Shown: positions 32,282 through 42,161, numbered from the stretch's first letter. The stretch: DNA of 64,000 nucleotides from an uncultured Muribaculaceae bacterium (GCA_905233915.1 CAJOFM010000001.1:209492-273491); one strand, 5' to 3'. The notes: a model not told the origin generated them from the sequence alone. Numbers and translations are program-made.

Positions 32282-33220
32282 ATGAGAAGAATTGCAACCA
32301 TTTTACTGATGCTCAGCGTCCTCACCGCATGGGCACAGCACATCGAGCAAGGCAGCTTGTGGTACAACGGCGCACTCGTCTATAACGCCACCTTGCAACA
32401 AGGGGGAAAAGTGCTAATGAGCACGACAGTCGAGGGTGAGGATATTGAATTCATGCTCGTGCCCGTGAAAGGCAGCCCCGACACCTACACCATCTCCAAG
32501 GGTCCCAACGACGCGATGATGGTCGAAGAGGTAGGACACACCGTTCGCCACATCATGCAGGAAGACTTGAACATCCTCTGTTTCTACGACTCAGAAGACA
32601 AACTCTACAAGCTGATGGACAGGACCATAGAAGAAGACAACCAGAAGCTGAATGTGGATAACTGGATGACGCTCGTCAGGGGCGACTACACCATGGCCGA
32701 CGGCACCCGCGTGTCCATCGACTGGAACAAAGCCCTCGTGGGTGGAACCTATGTGCCCATCGAAGCCCAGACCTTCAACGGCCATGTGACAGGCATCCTC
32801 AATATCGACGGTGAAGGCACTCCGTTGAACGGCTGCATGGAAGTGCAGTTCATCAGGGACGGACTGTGCCTGTACCCGGTGGGGTATGATGAATTTGGTT
32901 GGCCGCACAGGTTGCTTGTTGACAGTATTACCCTCACCAAGTCCAGTCCCATCTACGGCAACTATGACTACGTCTGCGCCACATTGCTTCACGGCAGCGA
33001 ACTGAACTACTTTGACAAACCCACGCTACGCCTGATGCGCAATTTCATCTTGGCCCGTCGCGGCTATGTGTTCCAGTCCAAAGACCTGAATGAATATTTC
33101 AGCAAACAACCGTGGTATCAACCCGCCGACAGCAACGACGAAATCAGGCTCTTCCTCATCGAGCAGTTGAACATCGAACTGATCAAGTACCGGGAAGCCA
33201 CCTTCGATAACGAAGTATAG
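32282..33220 (+). CDS. Exported YARHG-domain protein
   Basis: 312 residues with a signal peptide (ATILLMLSVLTAWAQ). The C-terminal 60 residues contain the YARHG domain pattern: LRLMRNFILARRGYVF, then QSKDLNEYFSKQPWYQP, a module believed to act at the cell surface in peptidoglycan or envelope contexts. The N-terminal 220 residues are beta-rich and unassigned. It is the last gene of the five-gene exported operon and is followed by a terminator. Confidence 0.82.
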   Translation: MRRIATILLMLSVLTAWAQHIEQGSLWYNGALVYNATLQQGGKVLMSTTVEGEDIEFMLVPVKGSPDTYTISKGPNDAMMVEEVGHTVRHIMQEDLNILCFYDSEDKLYKLMDRTIEEDNQKLNVDNWMTLVRGDYTMADGTRVSIDWNKALVGGTYVPIEAQTFNGHVTGILNIDGEGTPLNGCMEVQFIRDGLCLYPVGYDEFGWPHRLLVDSITLTKSSPIYGNYDYVCATLLHGSELNYFDKPTLRLMRNFILARRGYVFQSKDLNEYFSKQPWYQPADSNDEIRLFLIEQLNIELIKYREATFDNEV

Positions 33221-33254
33221 AACAGACCTAAAGAAACGTGAGTTCAATGCGTTA

Positions 33255-33289
33255 GCGACTCCCCGTCTAAGGCTTAGAGGGGGAGTCGC
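33255..33289. terminator. Terminator after the exported-protein operon
   Basis: GCGACTCCCC pairs with GGGGAGTCGC over 10 bp; the loop also contains TCTAAG/CTTAGA. No strong T-run, but it sits 35 bp after the last gene, between convergent units. Confidence 0.65.
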
Positions 33290-33400
33290 TATGTGATTCC
33301 ATTCGATACATTCGTGAAATTTGTGGACAGAAAATCTTAGCGGCTTTGCGGCTTAGCGTGGGGAATGTGGCCACGCCAAGGCGAGGCCCTACAACTAAAA

Positions 33401-33427
33401 CCTAAAGCCTAATGCCTAAAGCCTATT
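33401..33427 (-). repeat. Heptad tract after murF
   Basis: CCTAAAG, CCTAATG, CCTAAAG, CCTATTA: four 7-mers (the last one shortened), meeting the murF stop codon (33426-33428). Read in the murF sense it is TTAGGCT-type. Confidence 0.8.
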
Positions 33428-34742
33428 ACAGGAGTTCCGGGAGTTGGAACAGGCGGGTGCCGTTGGAGCCCTTGATGAGGATGTAGCGGCCCTCGGGGCG
33501 GCATTCGGCGATAGCGGCCTTGACCTGCTCAACGTCGTCAAACTTGCGATAAGGGCACTCAATGTCCTTGAACTCGGCGCCCACCAGCCATACCTCGTCA
33601 AAGGGGCAACTGGCCAACTTCTCCACCATGCGGCGGTGCTCCTCGGCACTGCTGTCGCCCAACTCACGCATTTCGCCCAGGATGGCCAACTTGGGCGCTA
33701 CTTCCATGAGGCTGAAATTGTCGAGTGCCGCAGCCATTGAGGTGGGGTTGGCGTTGTAGGCATCCACAATCAAGTGGTTATGAGGGGTCTCGGTGAGCTG
33801 CGAGCGGTTGTTGGACGGCACATAGTTCTCGATGGCATGGCAGATCTGCTCAGGAGTCACATCAAAGTGCAGGCCAATGGTGACCGCTGCCAACACATTG
33901 TCGAGGTTGTAACTGCCGATGAGATGGGTCGTTACCTCGTGCCAATCGCCATCTTCCCCACAACGCCACTTAAGACGCAAGAAGGGGTCGCACGCGATGA
34001 GCTGACCATAAACCCGTGCGCCAGGCTTATTCTCGTCCTGGGTATAGCACTCGGCCTTGACATTCTTGGGCAGGATGCCCATCAGATGCTCGTTGTCGGC
34101 GTTAATGAAGATGACGCTATCCTCGCGCGTAGCCAGGTTGTCGTAGAGTTCACCCTTGGTGCGGATGACGCCCTCCAACGAACCGAAGCCCTGCAAGTGG
34201 GCTTTTCCCACGTTGGTAATGAGGCCACAAGTGGGCTCGGCAGTCTCGGCCAGCGTCTTGATGTCGCCGGGGTGACTTGCACCCATCTCGATGACAGCGA
34301 TCTCGTGCATGACGCTCAGGCGGAACAACGTCTTGGGTACACCCACGTCGTTGTTGAAGTTGCCCTCGGTCGCCATCTCATCATAGCGCTCGGCGAGCAC
34401 GGCGCGCACGAGCTCTTTGGTTGTCGTCTTGCCGTTAGTACCAGTGATACCAATCACGGGAATATCGAAGCGGCGGCGGTGCTCACGCGCCATGTCCTTG
34501 AAGGCCTGCAGCGTGTCAGGGACAAGAATCATCTGCTTATCACCATGATAACTGTTATATACTTGCTCATCACTGACGATGGCGACGGCGCAACCCTTTT
34601 CAAGAGCTTGGGGGGCAAACTGGTTACCGTCGAACGACTCGCCCTTCAATGCGATGAAGATGCTGCCCTCGGGGCAGTCACGACTGTCGGTTGTGATGAC
34701 GGGATGCTGTAGATAAATCGCGTAAAGTTCTTGGCTATTCAT
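33426..34742 (-). CDS. murF: UDP-N-acetylmuramoyl-tripeptide--D-alanyl-D-alanine ligase
   Basis: 438 residues from the ATG at 34742 (MNSQELYAIYLQHP). The ligase adds D-Ala-D-Ala to the UDP-MurNAc-tripeptide. The ATP loop GITGTNGKTTTKE, central EMGASHPGDIKTL, NVGKAHLQGFG and the C-terminal DAYNANPTSMAAAL are typical of Mur ligases and of MurF in particular. The open frame continues to 34931 through the promoter, so that part is not used. It is divergent from ddl, the enzyme that makes its D-Ala-D-Ala substrate. Confidence 0.95.
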   Translation of the reverse strand: MNSQELYAIYLQHPVITTDSRDCPEGSIFIALKGESFDGNQFAPQALEKGCAVAIVSDEQVYNSYHGDKQMILVPDTLQAFKDMAREHRRRFDIPVIGITGTNGKTTTKELVRAVLAERYDEMATEGNFNNDVGVPKTLFRLSVMHEIAVIEMGASHPGDIKTLAETAEPTCGLITNVGKAHLQGFGSLEGVIRTKGELYDNLATREDSVIFINADNEHLMGILPKNVKAECYTQDENKPGARVYGQLIACDPFLRLKWRCGEDGDWHEVTTHLIGSYNLDNVLAAVTIGLHFDVTPEQICHAIENYVPSNNRSQLTETPHNHLIVDAYNANPTSMAAALDNFSLMEVAPKLAILGEMRELGDSSAEEHRRMVEKLASCPFDEVWLVGAEFKDIECPYRKFDDVEQVKAAIAECRPEGRYILIKGSNGTRLFQLPELL

Positions 34743-34763
34743 AATTAGTCTTTTATTTTGCCA

Positions 34764-34802
34764 CAAAAGTACACAAAAAGCACAAAAAAATATGTACTTT
34801 TG
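34764..34802. promoter_or_regulatory. Divergent murF/ddl promoter pair
   Basis: The minus strand reads TACTTTTG at 34764-34771 (for murF); the plus strand reads TACTTTTG at 34795-34802 (for ddl). The same -7 box is used in both directions, 23 bp apart, back to back. Confidence 0.7.
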
Positions 34803-34833
34803 CACCTGAATTTTTAATGTGCGCAATATTACA

Positions 34834-35835
34834 ATGAACACTACCAAAAGAACTATAGCCATCGTGTGTGGTGGCGACTCATCAGAGTATGAAGTTTCCC
34901 TGCGTTCGGCCCAAGGTATCGATTCGGCCATGGACCATGAGCGTTATGATGTTTATATCGTGTTAATCAGGAAAGACGATTGGCATGTCAACCTGCCCGA
35001 CGGACGGCAGCCTGTCATCGACAAGAACGACTTCTCTTTCATGGACAACGGAGAGAAAATCCGTTTTGACTATGCCTATATCACTATCCATGGGACCCCG
35101 GGCGAGAATGGCGTGCTGCAAGGCTACTTCGACATGATAGGACTGCCCTACTCGACCTGCAACGTGCTGGTTGAGGCGTTGACGTTCCACAAGTTCGCGC
35201 TGAACAACTACTTGAGGGCTTTCGGCTGCTCGGTGCCTGACAGCATCCAGGTGCGCCGCGGTGTGGCTCATGGCTGGACGGCCGAGAAAGTCAAGGACTA
35301 TTTGGGAATGCCCTGCTTTGTTAAACCCACAGCCGACGGTTCGAGCTTCGGCGTGACCAAGGTGAAGAGCTGCGACCAGCTTGACGATGCCATGGAGTTT
35401 GCTTTCAAGCAGTGCGACAACGTGATGATCGAGCGTTTCCTCGATGGTACCGAGGTCACCGTTGGCTGCTACAAGACCAAGGACAAATCGGTCGTGTTCC
35501 CCGTCACCGAGGTCGTGACCGACAACGAGTTCTTTGACTACGACGCCAAGTACAACGGCCAAGTGGAGGAAATCACCCCCGCCCGCATCAGCGACGAGCT
35601 GACCAAGGCGTTACAGGCCGAGACCTCACGCATCTATGACATCCTGCACTGCAACGGCATCATCCGCATCGACTACATCATCACCAAGAACGAGGACGGC
35701 AGCGACCACATCAACCTGCTGGAAATCAACACCACACCAGGCATGACAGTCACCAGCTTCATCCCGCAGCAGGTGCGTGCCGCAGGCCTCGACCTGAAGG
35801 ACGTCCTCACCGACATCATTGAGAACCAATTCTGA
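34834..35835 (+). CDS. ddl: D-alanine--D-alanine ligase
   Basis: 333 residues from the ATG at 34834. ATP-grasp fold: IAIVCGGDSSEYEVSLRSA (about 9-27), the HGTPGENGVLQGYFD substrate loop (about 84-98), FVKPTADGSSFGVTKV, and the metal-binding INLLEINTTPGMT (about 293-305). It joins two D-alanines for peptidoglycan. The pairing with divergent murF gives shared control of consecutive steps. Confidence 0.95.
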   Translation: MNTTKRTIAIVCGGDSSEYEVSLRSAQGIDSAMDHERYDVYIVLIRKDDWHVNLPDGRQPVIDKNDFSFMDNGEKIRFDYAYITIHGTPGENGVLQGYFDMIGLPYSTCNVLVEALTFHKFALNNYLRAFGCSVPDSIQVRRGVAHGWTAEKVKDYLGMPCFVKPTADGSSFGVTKVKSCDQLDDAMEFAFKQCDNVMIERFLDGTEVTVGCYKTKDKSVVFPVTEVVTDNEFFDYDAKYNGQVEEITPARISDELTKALQAETSRIYDILHCNGIIRIDYIITKNEDGSDHINLLEINTTPGMTVTSFIPQQVRAAGLDLKDVLTDIIENQF

Positions 35836-35937
35836 TTGACGGCCGTGCCGAGCAACTTTGTGGGGCTGTAATACAATAAAAAGGCGGTTTTGTAGTTTAT
35901 TAGGTAAAAAGACAAACCAAATTTTTCGGATTTAGAA

Positions 35938-37107
35938 ATGAAATTGACAAGATCAATACTTGCCGTCGTACTGATGGCTACCGCCCTGACTGCCTGGTCT
36001 CAGGACGACATTAAGAACACTGAATTCAACCCCGTAACCACCGGTGTGACCTCGCTGGCCATCACGCCTGACGCACGTGGTGCCTCGATGGGCGACCTGG
36101 GTGCCGCCACCGAGCCCGATGTGAACTCCCAGTTCTGGAACCCGTCGAAATATGCCTTTGCCTATAGCCAGGCCGGCGTTTCGTTGTCCTACACCCCGTG
36201 GTTGCGCAAGATTGTCAACGACATCTATCTGGCCAACCTTACCGGTTACTACAAAATCGGCAGCAATGACAATCAGGCTGTGAGCGCCTCGTTGCGTTAC
36301 TTCTCACTGGGTGAGGTAATGGCGACCGACGGCGAGGGCTCCATGATTTCGACCATCAACCCGTTTGAGATGGCTGTGGATTTGGGCTATTCGCGCAAAC
36401 TGAGCGAGAAGTTCTCGATGGGTGTTGTGCTGCGCTACATCTACAGTGACCTGGGTTACAGCGATATGAACACAGGTGAGCAGACCTCGGGTGCCTCGGC
36501 GTTCTCGGCCGACCTCTCGGGCTACTACACCACCTACCCCATCATCGGCCGCAACGAGTGCCAATGGTCGCTGGGTTTCAACATCTCGAATATCGGTTCC
36601 AAGGTGTCCTATAACAAGGGCAATGACCCCGCCTATCTGCCGGCCAACCTCAAGTTGGGTACCGCTTTCACGTTCCCCCTGGCCGATGCCAACAACCTGA
36701 CCCTCTCGCTCGATGCCAACAAGATGCTGGTGCCCGCCAAGCCCCGTCTTGCCGACTACGAGGACGCACTCGCCTATGATGACGCGCTGCAGGAGTGGAA
36801 GGACAAATCGTCAATTTCGGGAATCTTTGACAGCTTCAGCGACAACTTTGCCAAGCGCATCACCTATTCCGTAGGTGCCGAGTATGCCTATGACCAAAAG
36901 TTCTTCCTGCGCGGCGGTTACTACTATGAGAGCAAGTATGCCGGTAACCGTCAATACTTTGGCCTGGGTGCCGGTTTTGCCATGCAGGTCATCAAGATTG
37001 ACGCCAGCTATATGATCGCCACCGCCCAGAACAGTCCTCTGGACCAGACGTTGCGTTTCACCCTGTCGTTTGACATGGATGGCATCAAGAACCTGTTTGG
37101 CAGGTAA
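35938..37107 (+). CDS. porV: Type IX secretion outer-membrane protein PorV (LptO)
   Basis: 389 residues. A signal peptide (AVVLMATALTAWSQ) is followed by NPVTTGVTSLAITPDARGASMGDLGAAT, the usual PorV/PorQ opening, then alternating beta-strands of an FadL-like barrel ending in QTLRFTLSFDMDG. PorV receives T9SS cargo from the Sov translocon and brings it to the sorting/attachment complex. Its presence supports a working type IX system; no other T9SS gene is in the window. The gene is single and followed by a heptad tract. Confidence 0.88.
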   Translation: MKLTRSILAVVLMATALTAWSQDDIKNTEFNPVTTGVTSLAITPDARGASMGDLGAATEPDVNSQFWNPSKYAFAYSQAGVSLSYTPWLRKIVNDIYLANLTGYYKIGSNDNQAVSASLRYFSLGEVMATDGEGSMISTINPFEMAVDLGYSRKLSEKFSMGVVLRYIYSDLGYSDMNTGEQTSGASAFSADLSGYYTTYPIIGRNECQWSLGFNISNIGSKVSYNKGNDPAYLPANLKLGTAFTFPLADANNLTLSLDANKMLVPAKPRLADYEDALAYDDALQEWKDKSSISGIFDSFSDNFAKRITYSVGAEYAYDQKFFLRGGYYYESKYAGNRQYFGLGAGFAMQVIKIDASYMIATAQNSPLDQTLRFTLSFDMDGIKNLFGR

Positions 37108-37111
37108 TACT

Positions 37112-37174
37112 GGTTATTGGTTAAAGGTTAGAGGTTAATGGTTAGAGGTTAATGGTTAGAGGTTAATGGTTAAA
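37112..37174 (+). repeat. Heptad tract after porV
   Basis: Nine consecutive 7-mers GGTTATT/GGTTAAA/GGTTAGA/GGTTAAT, beginning 4 bp after the porV stop. The block GGTTAGA-GGTTAAT recurs three times. Confidence 0.92.
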
Positions 37175-37226
37175 GTTGCTGAGGCGACTTGTCATTACTC
37201 ACCATAATAATATAAATATCCAGAAC

Positions 37227-37718
37227 ATGATGTTCCGCGTGGGAATGGGATTTGATGTACATCGCCTGGTCGAGGGTCGCGAACTCTGGCTGGGCGGCGT
37301 CAATATTCCATGGGAACGCGGTTTGCTGGGACACAGCGACGCTGACGTCGCCATCCACGCTTTGTGCGATGCCCTGCTGGGTGCCGCCGCCCTGCGTGAC
37401 ATCGGTTACCATTTCCCCGATACCGACCCTCGCTACAAGGGCATCGACAGCCGCCTGCTGCTGCGTCACGTCATTGCGCTGCTCGACGAGCACGGCTACC
37501 AGTTGGGCAACTGTGACATCACCATCTGTGCCGAGCAGCCCAAACTCAACCCCCACATCCCCGCCATGCAGCAGGAACTGGCTGCCTGCATGGGCTGTGA
37601 CCCCGGCCAGGTGTCCATCAAGGCCACCACAACCGAAAAACTTGGTTACACTGGACGCGGCGAGGGCATCGCCGCCTATGCCGTCGCACTGATTGAATCC
37701 AAACCCTCACGGCCATGA
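37227..37718 (+). CDS. ispF: 2-C-methyl-D-erythritol 2,4-cyclodiphosphate synthase
   Basis: 163 residues from the ATG at 37227. MEP-pathway enzyme forming the cyclic diphosphate on the way to isoprenoids. Metal and substrate motifs GMGFDVHRL (about 6-14), [21 protein letters not shown] and GYHFPDTD are intact; the C-terminal [17 protein letters not shown] is also typical. The frame is open upstream to 37176 but that is in the heptad tract. It overlaps the next gene by 4 bp. Confidence 0.95.
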   Translation: MMFRVGMGFDVHRLVEGRELWLGGVNIPWERGLLGHSDADVAIHALCDALLGAAALRDIGYHFPDTDPRYKGIDSRLLLRHVIALLDEHGYQLGNCDITICAEQPKLNPHIPAMQQELAACMGCDPGQVSIKATTTEKLGYTGRGEGIAAYAVALIESKPSRP

Positions 37719-38785
37719 TGACCGAGGCTCAACTGCAACGGCGCATTCCCTATCTTGACATCCTGCGTGTCATCGCTTGCCTGCTGGTCATCCTCATCCA
37801 CACCCCCATCAGGCAATATGACACCTATTATAACACACCATCAATCGCTGGTGCGGTCTATACCGTGCTTGTGGCGGTGAACTGCAACCTGTTCTTCATG
37901 ATTACAGGCGCCTTGCTGTTGCCCGTCACCATGAGCGACAAGCGGTTCATAAAGCGCCGCCTGCTCGTGGTGTTGCCGCCGCTCATCCTGTGGTCGATCG
38001 TATATCTTCTTGAGCATGCCTTCTTGCTCCACAACTTCACTCCGCGGTTACTGGCATCTATCCTGTTCCATCCCGTCGAGGGGTTGCTGTGGTATGTCTA
38101 TGTGCTGGTGGTTATCTATGTGACCCTGCCGCTGGTGAGCAAGTGCATTGACGCCATTGGCAAGCGCGGCGTCGAGGTCGTGCTTGTGCTGTGGATTCTA
38201 TCATCATTTATCCCCTACCAGCACGGGGTGTTTATTGAGGCCACACAATACAGCCACAACATGTTCGGTGCCTTTGCCAACTACTACGGTTACGTGCTGC
38301 TGGGCTATTACCTGCACCACTACGGCTTACCCGTCTTCACACCCGGGAAGGGTTGGAAATGGATTGCATTGCTGGCATTTGGCATTGTAGTGATGCCGAT
38401 GTTTGAATTCCTTGTGCAGGGCCATTTCGGCATCACCTGGCAGCAGCACATCGACACCATCACCAACGACATCAGTGTCAACAACATCGCCATGGCGACC
38501 TTGTTGTTCGTTACGATACAACACTTTGCGCCCAAGCATTACGACCGCAAGAACCATGCTGCCGCCGCCACATGGTGGCCGATGCTGAGCAAATGCACCT
38601 TCGGCATCTACCTGTCACAGATGCTCATCCTGCGCCAGGTGGTATGGCCCCTGACGCCGTGGCTGGGCCGCACCCATTGGGTCGTTGACTGCCTCGTGAG
38701 CGGCGTGCTGGCCTTTGTCGTCTGCTTCATAGCCGTGCTGTTGTTGCGCCGCCTGCCCCGCAGCAGGTACCTGGTGGGCAAGTAA
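37715..38785 (+). CDS. Acyltransferase-3-family membrane protein
   Basis: 356 residues, about ten membrane helices. The opening [22 protein letters not shown] carries the conserved helix and histidine of the acyltransferase-3/OafA family, which O-acetylate or O-succinylate surface glycans. The end is basic ([14 protein letters not shown]). It is translationally coupled to ispF (ATG overlaps TGA). The acceptor is unknown. Confidence 0.85.
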   Translation: MMTEAQLQRRIPYLDILRVIACLLVILIHTPIRQYDTYYNTPSIAGAVYTVLVAVNCNLFFMITGALLLPVTMSDKRFIKRRLLVVLPPLILWSIVYLLEHAFLLHNFTPRLLASILFHPVEGLLWYVYVLVVIYVTLPLVSKCIDAIGKRGVEVVLVLWILSSFIPYQHGVFIEATQYSHNMFGAFANYYGYVLLGYYLHHYGLPVFTPGKGWKWIALLAFGIVVMPMFEFLVQGHFGITWQQHIDTITNDISVNNIAMATLLFVTIQHFAPKHYDRKNHAAAATWWPMLSKCTFGIYLSQMLILRQVVWPLTPWLGRTHWVVDCLVSGVLAFVVCFIAVLLLRRLPRSRYLVGK

Positions 38786-38811
38786 AAAAAGGTCATATCC
38801 GTAAAAAACGC

Positions 38812-38841
38812 GCGGTGCAAGTCCATCTTTCACCGCTTTTT
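38812..38841 (+). terminator. Terminator of ispF-acyltransferase
   Basis: GCGGTG (38812-38817) pairs with CACCGC (38831-38836), followed by five T residues. The next promoter TAAATTTG starts at 38844. Confidence 0.75.
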
Positions 38842-38843
38842 AG

Positions 38844-38851
38844 TAAATTTG
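38844..38851 (+). promoter_or_regulatory. Promoter -7 box for the YfhO gene
   Basis: TAAATTTGCAGG, 37 bp before the ATG at 38888. Confidence 0.6.
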
Positions 38852-38887
38852 CAGGTTGTTTACAGAAAAACCTATCCAACCAAGATA

Positions 38888-41413
38888 ATGAAAAGTAATT
38901 TAGACAAGAAACTGATCGGGTCGCTGTCGCTTGCCGACGTGATCCACTTCGTGATTGCGGTGGTTGTGTTTGCCGCCGTGTCGTGGATTTATTTCTACCC
39001 TAACGATGTAAATGGTGATGTCCTGCAGCAACACGATGTCATGCAGGGTGCCGCCAACGGCCAGGAAACCAAAGCCATGCTGGAACAGACAGGAGAAAAA
39101 TCCTGGTGGACCGATGCACTGTTCGGCGGTATGCCCACCTTCCAGATTGCGCCTTCTTATCATGGCACTACCTTCCTGAAGCCCGCCGAGGCCCTGTATC
39201 GCCTGTATTTCCCCACACCCGTGAGCTGGATTTTCGTGCTCATGCTGGGCTTCTTCCTGCTGATGCTGGCCTTCAAGGTCAAGTGGTACTACGCCGTGCT
39301 GGGTGCTATAGGCTACGCCTTCTCAAGTTACTTCTTCATCCTCATGGGCGCAGGCCACATCTGGAAACTGATGACCCTGGCCTACATCCCGCCCACGCTT
39401 GCCGGCATCGTGTGGTGCTATCGTGGCAAGTACCTGGGTGGCGCGGCTGTGGCTGCATTCTTTGCCGCATTGCAGCTGATGAGCAACCACGTGCAGATGA
39501 CCTATTACTCGATGTTCATCATTGCAGCCCTGGTCATCGCCTACCTGGTCAAGGCCATCATCGACAAGAAGGTGGGCCGCTGGTGCATCGCCACCGCTTC
39601 GCTGGCTGTTGCTGCCCTGTTAGCGCTGGCCGCCAATTCGCCCAACCTGTATCTGACCTACAAATACTCCCAAGAGACCATTCGCGGCGGTCACAGTGAA
39701 CTCACCCCCAAGGGTGAGGATGCCGTCAATGCCAAGCCCACCGACGGCGGTCTTGACAAGGACTACATCACGCAGTGGAGCTACGGCAAGGACGAGACCT
39801 TTACCCTGCTTATTCCTAACGTGAAGGGTGGCGCCACCATCAAGCCCGAGCACGGCGACAACACCATGCTGGCGCTGAGTGCGACCAAGAAGGCCGAGAA
39901 GATGGCCAACACGGGCGAGATGAGCCAGCAGGACGCACAAATCCTGAGCCAATTCCCGCAATACTTCGGCGACCAGCCGATGACCAACGGCCCAGTGTAT
40001 GTCGGAGCGCTGATTTGTGCCCTGTTCCTGCTGGGATGCCTGATTGTCAAGGGTCCCGTGAAATGGGCGCTGCTCATCGTGACCATCATCAGCATCCTGC
40101 TCTCGTGGGGTCACAACATGATGTGGCTCACCGACTGGATGATTGACCACTTCCCCATGTACAACAAGTTCCGCACGGTGGCCTCGATTCTTGTCATAGC
40201 CGAGGTGGCAATGCCCATCCTTGCAGTGCTTGGCCTGCGCGAACTGTTCAAGGAACCCGACGGCTGGCGCAAGCACAAGGTGGCGCTGATGGCCTCCTTC
40301 GGCCTGTGTGCCGTCATCTGTCTTATCACAGCTATCTTCCCAGGCATTTTCGGCCACTTCTCGGCACAAGAGCACGAGCAACTGGTTGCCTCGGGCCAAA
40401 TCCAGCAATTCCCCAGCGTTGACGCTGCCATCGCCGCCGTGCGCGGTGCCCTGGTGAGCGGTGACGCTTGGCGCAGCCTCATCGTGCTGCTCATAGGTTT
40501 TGGCGTTATCTTTGCCTGCCTCAAGGGCAAACTCAACGAGATGGTTGCCACGCTCATCGTGGCAGGTATCGTGCTGGTGGACATGTATGCCGTGAACAAG
40601 CGCTACATCGACTCCGACTCGTTCACCTCACGTTATGAAGTGCCCGAGCAGGATTTTGCACAGCGTCCCGCCGATGCCCAAATCCTGCAAGACAAGGACA
40701 TCAATTACCGCGTGATGGACGTGCAGCACTTTGGCGAGGCCATGCCCAGCTACTTCCACAAGACCATCGGCGGCTACCATGCCGCCAAGCTGTCGCGCTA
40801 CAACGACCTGATCAACAACCAGATCGCCAAGAACAACATGCAGGTTCTGAACATGCTCAACGCCCGCTACTTCATCCTCGATGACCAAACGGTACAGCGC
40901 AATCCCGGCGCGCTGGGCAATGCATGGTTTGTGGACTCGCTCACCTATGTGAACAATGCCGACGAGGAGATGGCGTTCCTGGACAACTTCAACCCCGCCC
41001 GCAGCGCCGTTGCCGATGCCAAGTTCAAGCAGCAGCTGGGTGAGGCCAAGGCTGTACAGCCCGGCGACACCATATATGAGACGACCTATGCCCCCAACCA
41101 CTTGACCTACAAGAGCCATAGCGCCAATGGCGGCCTGGCAGTCTTCAGTGAGATTTATTTCCCGTGGGGATGGAAGGTAACCGTTGACGGCAAGCCCGTG
41201 GAGATGGGCCGCGTGAACTATGTGCTGCGCGCCCTGCAACTGCCGGCTGGTGACCATGAGATCGACTTCAAGTATGACCCCGACGAGGTGAGCAAGACCC
41301 AGTCATGGGCCACTATCGCCGTAATCATCATCTACCTATTGTTGCTGCTGGCATTGAACTATGCCCTGTTCGGCGACAAACTGCGCAAAGCAAAAGAAGA
41401 GCCTGAAGCCTAA
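38888..41413 (+). CDS. YfhO-family integral membrane protein
   Basis: 841 residues from the ATG at 38888. About twelve membrane helices in the N-terminal two thirds and a large extracytoplasmic C-terminal domain, then a last helix near 805-828. YfhO proteins are GT-C-like glycosyltransferase relatives; in Gram-positives they glycosylate lipoteichoic acid. Conserved early elements are WWTDALFGGMPTFQ and GAGHIWKLMTLAYIPP. The role in a Gram-negative envelope is unsettled, probably glycan decoration. It may share a transcript with the next gene, 12 bp further on. Confidence 0.88.
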   Translation: MKSNLDKKLIGSLSLADVIHFVIAVVVFAAVSWIYFYPNDVNGDVLQQHDVMQGAANGQETKAMLEQTGEKSWWTDALFGGMPTFQIAPSYHGTTFLKPAEALYRLYFPTPVSWIFVLMLGFFLLMLAFKVKWYYAVLGAIGYAFSSYFFILMGAGHIWKLMTLAYIPPTLAGIVWCYRGKYLGGAAVAAFFAALQLMSNHVQMTYYSMFIIAALVIAYLVKAIIDKKVGRWCIATASLAVAALLALAANSPNLYLTYKYSQETIRGGHSELTPKGEDAVNAKPTDGGLDKDYITQWSYGKDETFTLLIPNVKGGATIKPEHGDNTMLALSATKKAEKMANTGEMSQQDAQILSQFPQYFGDQPMTNGPVYVGALICALFLLGCLIVKGPVKWALLIVTIISILLSWGHNMMWLTDWMIDHFPMYNKFRTVASILVIAEVAMPILAVLGLRELFKEPDGWRKHKVALMASFGLCAVICLITAIFPGIFGHFSAQEHEQLVASGQIQQFPSVDAAIAAVRGALVSGDAWRSLIVLLIGFGVIFACLKGKLNEMVATLIVAGIVLVDMYAVNKRYIDSDSFTSRYEVPEQDFAQRPADAQILQDKDINYRVMDVQHFGEAMPSYFHKTIGGYHAAKLSRYNDLINNQIAKNNMQVLNMLNARYFILDDQTVQRNPGALGNAWFVDSLTYVNNADEEMAFLDNFNPARSAVADAKFKQQLGEAKAVQPGDTIYETTYAPNHLTYKSHSANGGLAVFSEIYFPWGWKVTVDGKPVEMGRVNYVLRALQLPAGDHEIDFKYDPDEVSKTQSWATIAVIIIYLLLLLALNYALFGDKLRKAKEEPEA

Positions 41414-41425
41414 GGCCCTAAAACT

Positions 41426-42121
41426 TTGAAAAGCTGGAAACGATATATGAGTGCCTGGAGCCGCCACCATCGCAGTGGCGGCTTCGGCATACATTCGCCC
41501 TATGCCTACCAGTTTGTGCGCAATGTGTGGCGCCAACGGCTGCCCTATTATGCCTACGGGGGCATCCATCAGCTCATCGACACCATCAAGCAGAGCACGA
41601 CACGGCAACAGCGACGTGAGATGGACCTCATCAGCGAGCGGGAAGCCCGCCTGCTGTTTCGTGTGACCAACTTCTTTAATCCGCAGAGCATCCTGCAAGC
41701 GGGAGCCTCGACAGGCGTCGAGAGTGTCGCCATGATGGAAGTGGGGCACAATAGCCGCCTATACCTTTATGACCCTGACATCGAACAAAAGGCACTTGCC
41801 GTGCGCGTTCTCCAGACCCAACTGGAACGAATCGACTGTTATGACAACATCGATGTAGCGGTCAACGAAATGCTGGAAGGCAGCGACTCACCCATGATGG
41901 CACTACTCAACACCCCTGTCAAAGACGAAGCGGTGAAACGGCTATTGGATGCCCAATGCGTCGTTGTGTTGCGCAATCTGAACCGCGACAAACTGATGAC
42001 ACAACTATTCGACACCTGCCGCCAAGACATGACCAAGGGGCAAACCTACACCAACGACAAAATCGCCATCCTCAACCCCCACCCCAAACTGCAACGCGAG
42101 GATTTCCTCCTGTGGCTATAA
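41426..42121 (+). CDS. SAM-dependent methyltransferase-like protein
   Basis: 231 residues from TTG at 41426 (or from ATG at 41447). The N-terminus WSRHHRSGGFGIHSPYAYQFV is typical of a Bacteroidetes class I methyltransferase group. The central QAGASTGVESVAMMEVG (about 91-107) is in the position of the SAM-binding glycine loop but departs from the usual DxGxGxG, and the DPDIEQKALA strand follows. Catalytic status is therefore uncertain. The final 13 codons lie in a 43-bp sequence that is repeated exactly 1564 bp downstream, beyond the ATPase gene. Confidence 0.7.
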   Translation: MKSWKRYMSAWSRHHRSGGFGIHSPYAYQFVRNVWRQRLPYYAYGGIHQLIDTIKQSTTRQQRREMDLISEREARLLFRVTNFFNPQSILQAGASTGVESVAMMEVGHNSRLYLYDPDIEQKALAVRVLQTQLERIDCYDNIDVAVNEMLEGSDSPMMALLNTPVKDEAVKRLLDAQCVVVLRNLNRDKLMTQLFDTCRQDMTKGQTYTNDKIAILNPHPKLQREDFLLWL

Positions 42122-42161
42122 AAAATGCCATCAAAGGGATAGTTTCTTTGACGACATTTTT

